Shown piece by piece: positions 33,914 through 42,753 of a stretch of DNA of 64,000 nt. The number at the start of each line of letters is the position of its first letter. Positions within the stretch are counted from its first letter, which is position 1. The notes under the pieces are model-generated. The model saw only the letters and a program-made list of their open reading frames with translations, was not told the DNA's origin and did not search any database. Made by a program: the position numbers and the translations under genes. Location: contig NZ_JALJRB010000003.1 in NCBI RefSeq assembly GCF_022968795.1, positions 264,427 to 328,426 on the forward strand. The letters run 5' to 3'. This stretch comes from Desulfatitalea alkaliphila (lineage in GTDB: Bacteria > Desulfobacterota > Desulfobacteria > Desulfobacterales > Desulfosarcinaceae).

Positions 33914-35236
33914 TTATGTCGGCGCCGACACCGCAATCTTGCGGGCGAACCGGTTCGCGCGATCCATCAGGTCGTCCAGGTCAATGGTCAGCAGCCGCTG
34001 ATCGCGCACGATCCAACGGCCGTCCACCATGACATGGTTCACATCCGCGGCCCGTGCGGCGTACACGAGATGGGACGCCGGATGATAGAGGGGCGTCAAA
34101 TGGGGCTGCGCCGTTTTCAGCACGATCAGGTCGGCTCGCTTGCCGGGGGTCAAAGAGCCGATCAGGTGGTCCAGTCCCAGGGCGCGGGCGCCCTGCACGG
34201 TGGCCATGCCCACCACCGTGGCGGCATCCATCACGGTGGGATCGCCCCGGTGCACCTTGTGCAGCTTGGCGGCGCTGTCCATCTCGCCCCACATGGAAAG
34301 GTCATTGTTGCTGGCGCAACCGTCGGTGCCCAAGGCCACGGTGACACCCGCCGCCAGGTAGTCGGGCACCGGCGCCACGCCGCCGGCCAGCTTCATGTTG
34401 CTTTGCGGGCAATGCACCACCCGGGCACCGGTGCGGGCGACAATGGCCACATCGGCCGCATCGGCCCACACCGCATGCACCAGAAGGGTGCGCCCGTCGA
34501 GCACTCCGAGCCCATCCAGATAGGCGATGGGGCTTTGCCCATGCCGCCCCATCCAATCCTCCCGCTCCTGCCGCGTCTCGGCCACGTGAATCTGAAACAG
34601 CAGGCCCAATTCGTCCGCGGCCGCCTTGCCGGCCTGCAAAGTTGCGGCGGAGCAGGTGTAAGGCGCGTGGCAGAATATGGCGGGCTGCACAAGGGGCGTT
34701 CCCGATTGCCAGCGGCCCACCACCTCCCGGGCCGCCGTTACGTTCAAAGTCGGATCGGGCACACCCGGTGCCGGGAAATCGATAACCCCCTGGCCGAGAA
34801 TGGCCCGCATGCCGACACGGGCCACCGCTCCGGCGAAGTGATCCACCAGAAAATAGCCGTCACAGCAGGTGGTGACACCCCCCAACACCATTTCGGCGCA
34901 GGAGAGTTCAGCCCCCAGGGCCACCGATTTCGGCGTGATATGGGCCTGCTCGGCCGGCAGAATGCGTTCCTGCAGCCACTGGTGCAAGGCCAGGTCATCG
35001 GCCATTCCCCGGAACAGGGACATGGGCAGATGAGTGTGGGCATTGACCAGTCCCGGCATCACCAGTGCGCCGCCGGCATCGATGGTCTCCCTGGCCTGGG
35101 GCAGGGTTTCTCCGGCAGCGGGCATCCACACATTGACAATGCCGCCGTCGCGGATGGCCAGCGCCCCGCGCGGCAATACCGAGAAAGCGTCGTCGACGGT
35201 GACAATCACGCCGTTATGAATCAGGGTTTCGAGCAT
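33914..35236 (-). CDS. mtaD: MtaD-family deaminase (5-methylthioadenosine / S-adenosylhomocysteine), paralog 1
   Basis: 440 residues. Amidohydrolase with metal site VNAHTHLPMSLFRG, HVAETRQE, and SNMKLAGGVAPVP ... LGTDGCASNNDL. Family members deaminate methylthioadenosine, S-adenosylhomocysteine, 5'-deoxyadenosine or adenosine; substrate cannot be fixed from sequence. Tandem with a second MtaD (35249-36550), 12 bases apart; they differ clearly in the N-terminal half and may split substrates. Confidence 0.9.
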   Translation of the reverse strand: MLETLIHNGVIVTVDDAFSVLPRGALAIRDGGIVNVWMPAAGETLPQARETIDAGGALVMPGLVNAHTHLPMSLFRGMADDLALHQWLQERILPAEQAHITPKSVALGAELSCAEMVLGGVTTCCDGYFLVDHFAGAVARVGMRAILGQGVIDFPAPGVPDPTLNVTAAREVVGRWQSGTPLVQPAIFCHAPYTCSAATLQAGKAAADELGLLFQIHVAETRQEREDWMGRHGQSPIAYLDGLGVLDGRTLLVHAVWADAADVAIVARTGARVVHCPQSNMKLAGGVAPVPDYLAAGVTVALGTDGCASNNDLSMWGEMDSAAKLHKVHRGDPTVMDAATVVGMATVQGARALGLDHLIGSLTPGKRADLIVLKTAQPHLTPLYHPASHLVYAARAADVNHVMVDGRWIVRDQRLLTIDLDDLMDRANRFARKIAVSAPT

Positions 35237-35248
35237 AAACAGGCAACA

Positions 35249-36550
35249 TCAGGCATTCTGTTTGAAAGCGGCCACTTGTTCCAAGACCGCCTGCAGATCG
35301 ATGGTCTGCAGCGTGCGGTTTTCCATGACCACTTGACCGTTGATCACACTGTGATGCACATCGCCGCCGTTGACCGCGTAAACCAAGTGGGAAACCGGGT
35401 CGTACATGGGGGTCAAATGGGGTTTTGCGGTGTCAATGACAATCAGATCGGCCGCCTTGCCCGGTTCAAGGGAGCCGATATGCCGTTCCAGACCCAGAGT
35501 CCGGGCGGCATCGCAGGTGGCCATGCGCAGCACGGTGGCGGCATCCATGACCGTCGGGTCCAGGCGGTGCACCTTGTGCAGCTTGGCGGCCGTGTCCATC
35601 TCGCTGAACAGGTCCAAATCGTTGTTGCTGGCACAGCCGTCGGTGCCCAGGCCCACGCAGATGCCCGCCCGCAGCAGGTCCGGCACGGGGGCCACGCCCG
35701 AAGCCAATTTCATATTGCTTTCGGGGTTGTGGGCCACCTTGACGTCGTGCCGCCGCAGCAGGTCGATGTCATCTTCTGTGAGCACCACGGCGTGACAGGC
35801 CACCACATTGGGACCCAAAACGCCCAGGGCGGCCAAGTGCCCCACCGGCGTGGCGTTGTACCGCCCCTGGATGGTTTCCACCTCCGCCCGGGTCTCGGAT
35901 ACATGAATCACCAGCGGAGCATCGTGGTCGGCGGCCAGTCGCGCGGCCCGCTGCAACAGATCCGGCGCGCACAGGTAGGGCGAGTGGGGCTCGACGGCCA
36001 CGCGAATCAAAGGATCGTCTTTCCAACGCGCCAGCATCTCCGCCACATAGGCGAACCCCCGTTCGAGGGGGCCGTAGTTGGGTGAATCGAAATCGTAGAG
36101 CACCTCACCGACCACCGCGCGCATGCCGCAGGCACCGGCGGCTTCGGCCACGGCCGATTCAAACAGGTACATGTCGCAGAAACAGGTGGTGCCCGCAAGA
36201 ATCATTTCGGCACAGGCCAGGCGCGTGCCGAGCCCCACCATCGCGCCGTCGAGCTTGGCTTCGGCCGGAAAGATGTGGTCATTGAGCCAGGTCATCAGGG
36301 GCAGATCGTCGGCCAACCCCCGGAACAGGGACATGGCGGCGTGGGTGTGGGTGTTGATCAACCCCGGCAGGATCAATCCGCCGCGGGCGTCGATTTCGCG
36401 GGCGGCGCGCCGGTCGGCCAGTTCGGCAACGGGGCCCAAGGCGGTGATGCGGCCGCCGTTCACCGCAACGTATCCGTCGGCAATACGCGTTCCCCGGTCA
36501 TCCATGGTGATGACCGTGCCGTTGCGCACAATCAGGTCGGCTGGGCTCAT
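35249..36550 (-). CDS. mtaD: MtaD-family deaminase, paralog 2
   Basis: 433 residues. Starts at an ATGA overlap with the phosphorylase gene upstream, so it is translationally coupled to it. Metal ligands are in INTHTHAAMSLFRGLADD, HVSETRAEVE and LGTDGCASNNDLDLF. SPYLCAPDLL and CHAVVLTEDD fit the MtaD/SsnA family. It shares the C-terminal half nearly motif-for-motif with paralog 1. Confidence 0.92.
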   Translation of the reverse strand: MSPADLIVRNGTVITMDDRGTRIADGYVAVNGGRITALGPVAELADRRAAREIDARGGLILPGLINTHTHAAMSLFRGLADDLPLMTWLNDHIFPAEAKLDGAMVGLGTRLACAEMILAGTTCFCDMYLFESAVAEAAGACGMRAVVGEVLYDFDSPNYGPLERGFAYVAEMLARWKDDPLIRVAVEPHSPYLCAPDLLQRAARLAADHDAPLVIHVSETRAEVETIQGRYNATPVGHLAALGVLGPNVVACHAVVLTEDDIDLLRRHDVKVAHNPESNMKLASGVAPVPDLLRAGICVGLGTDGCASNNDLDLFSEMDTAAKLHKVHRLDPTVMDAATVLRMATCDAARTLGLERHIGSLEPGKAADLIVIDTAKPHLTPMYDPVSHLVYAVNGGDVHHSVINGQVVMENRTLQTIDLQAVLEQVAAFKQNA

Positions 36551-37431
36551 GGGGCCCCCTGCACATCTTCGGCCCCGCTCGCAAGGGCACCATCGGCAAG
36601 GCGCGTCAAAACCGCGCCGATCAGGCGGCCCAGAACCGGCGCCGTGGCGCGTGCCGCGTCGATGATGCTGTCCACATCGGAGGGTGCCGGCTGATCGGGG
36701 GTGCACATATTGGTGATGGCGGAGAGGCCCATCACCTGCATGCCGCCGTGCACTGCGGCGATGACCTCGGTCACTGTGGACAACCCCACCGCATCGGCGC
36801 CGATGGCCCGCAAAAAGCGCATTTCGGCCGGGGTTTCCAAGGAGGGTCCCTTGAGACCGACGTAAACGCCCTGTTGCAGGGCGATATCGGCCGCACGCGC
36901 CTCGGCCATGGCCATGGTCCGCAAATCCGGGGCATAGGCGGCGGTCATGTCGGGAAAACGTGGTCCCCAAAGATCTTCGTTCGCCCCCACCAGGGGATTG
37001 GCGCCGGTCAAATTGATGTGGTCCCGAATGAGCATGATGTCGCCGGTGGCATAATAAGGATTGAGTCCTCCGGACGCATTGGTGACGATCAAGGTCGACA
37101 CCCCCAGGGCCTGCAGCACGCGCACGGGGAAGGCGACCGCCTTGGGTGTGTGCCCTTCGTAGATGTGAAAGCGGCCCTGGAGCACGGCCACCGGCAGACC
37201 GTTCAGATTACCGGCGACCCAGCGCCCGGCATGGGATTGAACGGTGGCGGCGGGGAAATGGGGAATCTGCCGATAGTCGATCTGCGCCTGCACCTCCAAT
37301 TGGTCGATCATATCCCCCAAACCGGTACCCGCGAGGATGGCCACCCGAGGCGCGCTACCGATTTGCTTTGCGATGAAGTCGGCGGCGGCCAGGGCCTGCT
37401 GCCGGTTGTGGTCCGCATGGTTGTCGGTCAT
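36547..37431 (-). CDS. Purine nucleoside phosphorylase (PNP/MTAP superfamily)
   Basis: 294 residues. Trimeric PNP-type fold: AILAGTGLGDMIDQ, GRFHIYEGH, TNASGGLNPYYATGDIM, GLKGPSLETPAEM and GLSTVTEVIAA. In this operon it likely splits methylthioinosine or deoxyinosine made by the two deaminases into hypoxanthine and the 1-phosphorylated sugar for MtnA. It could alternatively act on adenine nucleosides directly. First gene of the operon; start at MTDNHADHN. Confidence 0.9.
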   Translation of the reverse strand: MTDNHADHNRQQALAAADFIAKQIGSAPRVAILAGTGLGDMIDQLEVQAQIDYRQIPHFPAATVQSHAGRWVAGNLNGLPVAVLQGRFHIYEGHTPKAVAFPVRVLQALGVSTLIVTNASGGLNPYYATGDIMLIRDHINLTGANPLVGANEDLWGPRFPDMTAAYAPDLRTMAMAEARAADIALQQGVYVGLKGPSLETPAEMRFLRAIGADAVGLSTVTEVIAAVHGGMQVMGLSAITNMCTPDQPAPSDVDSIIDAARATAPVLGRLIGAVLTRLADGALASGAEDVQGAP

Positions 37432-37768
37432 AGTGCAACACTTTCCGTTGATCGTTTGAGCGGTGAACGCAAGCGGCGCGCCACCTGCCGCAAGATCTCC
37501 GCCGTAGCAGGCAGCGGCGCCGCGGGCCGCCACTTAAGTGTCAAGGGTTATAATCCAGCCGGCGGACAGCGTCAAGACGACGATCCGACGGATGCAAGCG
37601 CACCATTTCACCTTTCGAATGGATACGATGTCAATTGACATTTTCACCCTATTATGACAAGTTCCCTCCTTGGCAAATTGCGCCCCCGCGGCGGCGCAGC
37701 GAATACTTTCACGACGCGAACGGTAATGGCGCCCGACACCTCGGGTCAAGACCGCAAGGAGCACCCGT
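37432..37768. other. Divergent intergenic region, salvage operon / NuoE operon
   Basis: 337 bases holding the two divergent promoters. Apart from the 14-bp palindrome at 37628-37641 I see no clear -35/-10 pair with proper spacing, and no riboswitch fold. Confidence 0.5.
37628..37641. promoter_or_regulatory. 14-bp perfect palindrome, possible operator
   Basis: ATGTCAATTGACAT lies between the divergent phosphorylase and NuoE genes, and an additional TGACA half-site follows at 37655. A regulator cannot be named. A similar TGTCAATTGATA occurs upstream of the PAS gene near 61634. Confidence 0.4.
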
Positions 37769-38263
37769 ATGAGCACCTTTGAACACCCGGAGCACCCCGA
37801 TATCGACGAGGCCATGTGGTCGCGCATCAACCAGGTGATCGATACCAACCGATCCGTTTCAGGCGCCATCATCACCGTGTTGCGCGAGTGCCAGGACGTG
37901 GTGGGCTACCTGCCCGTGCCGTTGCTCGACTACATCGGCCGGGGGATGAACCTGCCCCGCAGCGAAGTCTACGGCGTCGCCTCTTTCTACGCCCTGTTTT
38001 CCATGACCCCCAAAGGGCGCCACACCATCAAATTGTGCCTGGGCACGGCCTGCTATGTGAAAGGCATCAAGGAGGTCATGAGCCGCATTGAAAACAAGTA
38101 CCATGTCAAAGACGGCGGCACGACCGAGGACCGGCGCTTTTCCGTGCAAGGCGTACGCTGTCTCGGTGCCTGCGGCTTGGCACCGGTGGTGGTGATCGGC
38201 CAGGACACCCACGGGGATGTAACCTCCGATAAAATCATCGATATTGTCGAGAGATATGAATAG
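37769..38263 (+). CDS. NuoE-like [2Fe-2S] subunit (24 kDa family)
   Basis: 164 residues. Thioredoxin-like ferredoxin fold with cluster ligands CLGTAC (C-x4-C, ~residue 91) and CLGACG (C-x3-C, ~131), plus VYGVASFYALF. CAAGGAGC lies just before the ATG. In known complexes (HndA, HydA-type, StnC) this subunit relays electrons to the NuoF-like flavin subunit. First gene of the electron-transfer operon. Confidence 0.93.
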   Translation: MSTFEHPEHPDIDEAMWSRINQVIDTNRSVSGAIITVLRECQDVVGYLPVPLLDYIGRGMNLPRSEVYGVASFYALFSMTPKGRHTIKLCLGTACYVKGIKEVMSRIENKYHVKDGGTTEDRRFSVQGVRCLGACGLAPVVVIGQDTHGDVTSDKIIDIVERYE

Positions 38264-38368
38264 GCCGGCGCCCCGCTTCCTACCACGGCGCGACAACCGA
38301 ACAACCTCATAAATGGCAGCCCCTTTGGCAGTACAACGAACCCGATATCGGGCTTGCCGGACACAACC

Positions 38369-38722
38369 ATGAAAATCGAAGAACTCAAAACCATTCTCAA
38401 AGCGACGGTCGTGGTGGGCGAAGACCAGCTCGACACCGTGATCACCGGAGGTGGCGCGGCGGAACTGATGGAGGACGTGTTGTCCGCGGCCGCCAAGGGG
38501 TGCGCCTTGCTCACCGGCGCAACCACGGCCCGCGTCATGCAAACGGCCCGCGTGATGCAAGTGGGGGCCGTGGTGATCGTGCGTGGTAAACAGCCGACCG
38601 AAGAGGTGATCAAGCTGGCCCGCGATTTCAACATCGCTTTGCTGTCAACGGAATATTCCCTGTTCGTGGCCTGCGGCCGCCTCTACATGAACGGCATGAG
38701 GGGATTGGACGGGTCCTGGTAA
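38369..38722 (+). CDS. DRTGG-domain-like small protein
   Basis: 117 residues. It has the alpha/beta layout of the DRTGG domain: VVVGEDQLDTVITGGGAAELM, CALLTGATTARVMQTARVM and AVVIVRGKQPTEEVIKLA. Such genes occur next to hydrogenase- or NuoEF-like sets in anaerobes, where the role is thought to be regulatory or in assembly; nothing is proven. Start ATG at 38369; a TTG five codons earlier is possible. A CCCGATATCGGG palindrome lies at 38341-38352, just before the start. Ribosome site weak. Confidence 0.75.
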   Translation: MKIEELKTILKATVVVGEDQLDTVITGGGAAELMEDVLSAAAKGCALLTGATTARVMQTARVMQVGAVVIVRGKQPTEEVIKLARDFNIALLSTEYSLFVACGRLYMNGMRGLDGSW

Positions 38723-38741
38723 TGGTGTAGGAGCTAACAAG

Positions 38742-40589
38742 ATGCCCAAATTTACGGTTGAGGATCTGAAATCCATCAAAGCCGGGCATGCGGACCGGCT
38801 GGCCTTCAAGGACAAAATCTACCTGCTGATCTGCGGCGGAACGGGCTGCCACGCCACCGGCAGCTTGAAGGTCAAGGATGCGCTGCTCAGCGAACTGGCC
38901 GCCAAGCAGCTTCAAGACAAGGTGACGGTGGTGGAGACCGGTTGCAACGGTTTTTGCGCCATGGGCCCCCTGATGGTGGTGCACCCCGGGGATGTGTTCT
39001 ATCAGAAGATCGCCCTTGACGACATTCCGCGCATCGTGCAGGAGCACCTGATCGACGGCAAGATCGTCGAAAAACTGCTTTACAAGGATCCATCCACCAA
39101 AAAGCCCATCGCGGTGCAAACCGACATTCCTTTCTTTGCCCACCAGATGCCGCGGGCCTTGCGCAACAAGGGGCTCATCGACCCCGAATCCATCGAAGAC
39201 TACATCGCCCGCGACGGCTATCTGGGTGCTGCGCGGGCCCTACTGGAAATGAACGCCGAACAGATCGTGCAGGAGATGATCAAATCGGGAATGCGCGGCC
39301 GGGGCGGCGCCGGTTTTCCCACGGGGGTCAAGTGGGATTTCGCCCGTAAAAGCGAAGGCGACATCAAGTACGTGCTGTGCAACGCCGACGAAGGCGACCC
39401 CGGTGCGTTCATGGACCGCAGCATTCTGGAAGCGGACCCCCACGCCGTGCTGGAAGGCATGATCATCGCGGCCAAGGCCATCGATGCCCGCAAAGGCTAC
39501 ATCTACGCCCGCACCGAATACCCGCTGGCCATCACCCGACTGCAGATCGCCATCGCCCGCGCCAAGGAGAACGGCCTGCTGGGCCAAGACATTCTGGGCT
39601 CGGGATTCGACTTCGACATCGAAATCTACCAAGGCGCAGGCGCCTTCGTCTGCGGTGAAGAGACCGCCTTGATGCGCTCCATCGAAGGCCGCCGCGGCAT
39701 GCCGCGCCCCCGGCCGCCCTTTCCGGCCCACAAGGGGCTTTGGGAAAAGCCGACCATCCTGAACAATGTGGAAACCTTGTGCAATGTGCCCCAGATCATG
39801 CTCCACGGCGGCGACTGGTACGCCTCGGTGGGCACCGCCACCAGCAAGGGCACCAAGGTGTTCGCCATGTCCGGGGATGTCAACAACATCGGCCTGGTGG
39901 AAGTCCCCATGGGCACGCCGTTGCGCACCTTGATCTACGATATCGGCGGCGGCATTCCCAAGAAACGCAAGTTCAAGGCGGTGCAACTGGGCGGGCCCTC
40001 GGGCGGCTGCATTCCCGAACAGCACCTCGACACGCCGGTGGATTACGAGGAGATCAGCAAGGTGGGCGCCATCATGGGCTCGGGCGGCGTCATCGTCATG
40101 GACGAGAACACCTGCATGGTGGACATGGCGCGGTTTTTCATGGACTTCATCCAGGAGGAATCCTGCGGCAAGTGCACACCCTGCCGCGAGGGCACGCGAC
40201 GCCTGCTGCAGTTGCTGGAGAAGATCAGCCAGGGACGCGGTGAGCCGGGCGACATCGAAACCATGGAAGCCCTCTCGCACACCATTCGCGAAACGGCCCT
40301 GTGCGGCCTGGGGCAGACCGGTCCCAACCCGGTGCTCTCCACCTTGCGCTATTTCCGCGACGAGTTCGAGGCCCACATCTACGAAAAACGCTGCCCCGCC
40401 AAACGGTGTGTGGATCTGCTGGAGTTCGAAATCGATCCCGAACTGTGCACCAAGTGCGGGCTTTGCGCCAAAGCATGTCCGGTGGATGCCATCGTCTGGC
40501 AGAAAAAAGAGGTGGCCCGCATCGAAAAAGACAAATGCATTAAATGCCTGACCTGTTACGATAAGTGTAAGTTCGGCGCCATCATGTAA
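38742..40589 (+). CDS. NuoF/HndC-like NADH-binding flavin subunit
   Basis: 615 residues. N-terminal [2Fe-2S] thioredoxin-like domain (CGGTGCHATGS ... CNGFCAMGP), FMN/NADH domain (RGRGGAGFPTGVKW, NADEGDPGAFMDRS, GAGAFVCGEETALM), then the SLBB/[4Fe-4S] region (ESCGKCTPCREGTRR, TALCGLGQ) and a C-terminal 2x[4Fe-4S] ferredoxin (CTKCGLCAKACP, CIKCLTCYDKC). This is the layout of HndC/HydB-type subunits of bifurcating enzymes. It oxidises or reduces NAD(H). Between DRTGG and RnfB-GltD genes, 19 and 29 bases from them. Confidence 0.96.
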   Translation: MPKFTVEDLKSIKAGHADRLAFKDKIYLLICGGTGCHATGSLKVKDALLSELAAKQLQDKVTVVETGCNGFCAMGPLMVVHPGDVFYQKIALDDIPRIVQEHLIDGKIVEKLLYKDPSTKKPIAVQTDIPFFAHQMPRALRNKGLIDPESIEDYIARDGYLGAARALLEMNAEQIVQEMIKSGMRGRGGAGFPTGVKWDFARKSEGDIKYVLCNADEGDPGAFMDRSILEADPHAVLEGMIIAAKAIDARKGYIYARTEYPLAITRLQIAIARAKENGLLGQDILGSGFDFDIEIYQGAGAFVCGEETALMRSIEGRRGMPRPRPPFPAHKGLWEKPTILNNVETLCNVPQIMLHGGDWYASVGTATSKGTKVFAMSGDVNNIGLVEVPMGTPLRTLIYDIGGGIPKKRKFKAVQLGGPSGGCIPEQHLDTPVDYEEISKVGAIMGSGGVIVMDENTCMVDMARFFMDFIQEESCGKCTPCREGTRRLLQLLEKISQGRGEPGDIETMEALSHTIRETALCGLGQTGPNPVLSTLRYFRDEFEAHIYEKRCPAKRCVDLLEFEIDPELCTKCGLCAKACPVDAIVWQKKEVARIEKDKCIKCLTCYDKCKFGAIM

Positions 40590-40618
40590 GCGGCGCCGCT
40601 GAACCGGGAGAATTCAAT

Positions 40619-42679
40619 ATGGGTATTGCGATCCTGCTGATGGGTGGATTGGGGCTGGCGGTCGGCATCGGTCTGGCCATTGCCTCCAAGATTTTCTATG
40701 TTTATGTGGATCCCAAGATCCTGGCCGTCGAGGCGGCGCTGCCCGGCGCCAACTGCGGCGGCTGCGGCTATCCGGGATGCTCCTCAAACGCCGAGGCCGT
40801 GGTGGCCGGCAAAGCGGCGCCCAACTCATGCGTGGCGGCCGGCCCCGAAGTGGCGGAAGCCATCGCCGCCATCCTGGGGGTGAGCGTCGAAGCCAAGGAA
40901 CCGGACATCGCCCGGCCCGGCTGTACCTACGGCGTGGCCGACGCCGATACCAAGTTTCTCTATGACGGCCTGAACGACTGCCGGGCCGCCGCCCTGCTCA
41001 ATGGCGGGATGAAGGTGTGCACCATCGGTTGCCTGGGACTGGGCACTTGCGCCCGCGCCTGTCCCTTCGACGCCATCACCATGGGCCCCGAAGGGTTGCC
41101 GGTGGTCGATGAAGTGCGCTGCACCGGATGCGGCACCTGCGAACGGGTCTGCCCGAAAAACATCATCACCCTCTCGTCGGTCACCCGCCGGATTCTCAAG
41201 GAGTACACCACGGAAGAGTGCACCACCCCCTGCCAGCGGGCCTGCCCTGCCGGCATCAACATCTGTGGTTACATCGGCGCCGTGGCCGAAGGCGACCATG
41301 ACCGCGCCGTGCAGATCATCAAAGAGCGCAACCCGTTTCCCACCGTCATCGGCCGCATCTGCCCGCGTCCCTGTGAAAACGAGTGCCGCCGGCAATACGT
41401 GGACGAACCGGTGGCCATCAATTTCCTCAAGCGCTGCGCCGCCGACCATGAAATGGAAGGCGGGCGCCACATCCAACCCTACAAGGCGCCGGACACAGGC
41501 CGCCGGGTGGCCGTCATCGGCGGCGGCGTGCAAGGTATGTCGGCCGCTTTTTTCGCCGCCCGTTTGGGACACGACACCACGGTCTATGAAGCCGGCGAAC
41601 AACTGGGCGGCCTGCTTCGCAGCGCCATCGCTCGGCAACGCCTGCCCATGTCCGTTCTGGATTGGGATATCGAGGGCATTCTGGACATGGGGGTCAAGAC
41701 CCACACCGGTCGGCAGCTCGGCGACGATCCGACCATCCCCGATCTTTTGGCCGAGGGATACCAGGCGGTCCTGCTTGCCGTGGGCGGTTGGGACAGTCGC
41801 CTGACCCGCACCCAAGGCCGGGGCGAGGCCAGCCCCGCGCCGGGATGCCGGCTGCTCATCGATGTGGCCAAGGCCGGTGACGGCGCCGGCTATCCCCCGA
41901 TCCAATTGGACGGCCACATCGTCATCGTCGGCAACGCCCACTTGCAACCGGCGTTGATTGAGCGCTGCAAGGCCCTGGGGGCCTCCCGCATCACCTTGAT
42001 CAGCCGCGAGGCTGATCTGTCTGCCATCGACCCGGAACAAGTCGACATTCGTATCAATGTGGGTCTCAGCAAGCTCACGGGAAGGGGCGACAACCTGGAG
42101 GCGGTGGAACTGACGGACCTGGACAGCGGCACGCGCGAAACCATCGATGCGCGCCACGTGGTGTTCGCCGCCGGACGGATCCCCGAACTGATCTACACGC
42201 CGGTCCCCGACACGGCCGACGCAACCGCTTCAACGGAGCCGGTGGACGGTGGCGGCGCGATTGCCTGGGAAGCCTTTCCGCCCTACAAACAGCCGGCCTT
42301 TCACCATGAGATCGGTGTGATGGCGCCGGGCGATGCCCTCACCGACTTCTCGGCCGCAATCAAGGCCATCGCCGCCGGAAGAAGGGCGGCGGCATCGATT
42401 CACCGACGCCTCTATGACATGCCCCTGGACCTGCCCGAGCACGTAGTGGCCCCGGACACCCCGGTGCAGAATGTCCACTCCGTGGAACATGTGCCGGTCC
42501 GCCTGCGCCGGATCATGCCCCTGGCGGACGCGGACCAGATGGCACGAGGCGCCGAACTGGAACAGGGATACACACCGGAAATGGCCAAGGCGGAGGCGGA
42601 TCGTTGCCTGCAATGCGGCCTGATCTGTTACCTGCGGGAGAAGTCGCCGGCTCCCCAACAAATCGCCGCCGGCCAGTGA
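40619..42679 (+). CDS. RnfB-like ferredoxin / GltD-like FAD oxidoreductase fusion
   Basis: 686 residues. Residues 3-28 form one membrane segment, then the RnfB Fe-S domain (NCGGCGYPGC), a 2x[4Fe-4S] ferredoxin (CLGLGTCARACPFD, CTGCGTCERVCP), then a GltD-type module from ~205: [4Fe-4S] ligands CTTPCQRACPAG and CPRPCENEC, FAD motif VIGGGVQGMSAAF (~300) and a second dinucleotide fold. That second site reads VGNAHLQPALI (~435), lacking the usual glycines. The C-terminus adds CLQCGLIC. Fourth gene of the NuoE-DRTGG-NuoF set; it likely anchors the complex at the cytoplasmic membrane. Confidence 0.93.
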   Translation: MGIAILLMGGLGLAVGIGLAIASKIFYVYVDPKILAVEAALPGANCGGCGYPGCSSNAEAVVAGKAAPNSCVAAGPEVAEAIAAILGVSVEAKEPDIARPGCTYGVADADTKFLYDGLNDCRAAALLNGGMKVCTIGCLGLGTCARACPFDAITMGPEGLPVVDEVRCTGCGTCERVCPKNIITLSSVTRRILKEYTTEECTTPCQRACPAGINICGYIGAVAEGDHDRAVQIIKERNPFPTVIGRICPRPCENECRRQYVDEPVAINFLKRCAADHEMEGGRHIQPYKAPDTGRRVAVIGGGVQGMSAAFFAARLGHDTTVYEAGEQLGGLLRSAIARQRLPMSVLDWDIEGILDMGVKTHTGRQLGDDPTIPDLLAEGYQAVLLAVGGWDSRLTRTQGRGEASPAPGCRLLIDVAKAGDGAGYPPIQLDGHIVIVGNAHLQPALIERCKALGASRITLISREADLSAIDPEQVDIRINVGLSKLTGRGDNLEAVELTDLDSGTRETIDARHVVFAAGRIPELIYTPVPDTADATASTEPVDGGGAIAWEAFPPYKQPAFHHEIGVMAPGDALTDFSAAIKAIAAGRRAAASIHRRLYDMPLDLPEHVVAPDTPVQNVHSVEHVPVRLRRIMPLADADQMARGAELEQGYTPEMAKAEADRCLQCGLICYLREKSPAPQQIAAGQ

Positions 42680-42753
42680 GGTTGCCGCCCTTCACGCCAG
42701 GTGCCGCGGCCTGAGCGTCGGCGGATACCAACAGCGCCGCCGAGGAATGCCCC

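Noticed and set aside
37769..42679. Calling the NuoE/NuoF set an NADH or NADP-reducing hydrogenase
   Set aside because: No H-cluster (TSCCP/PC...) subunit or [NiFe] subunit is present in or near the operon.
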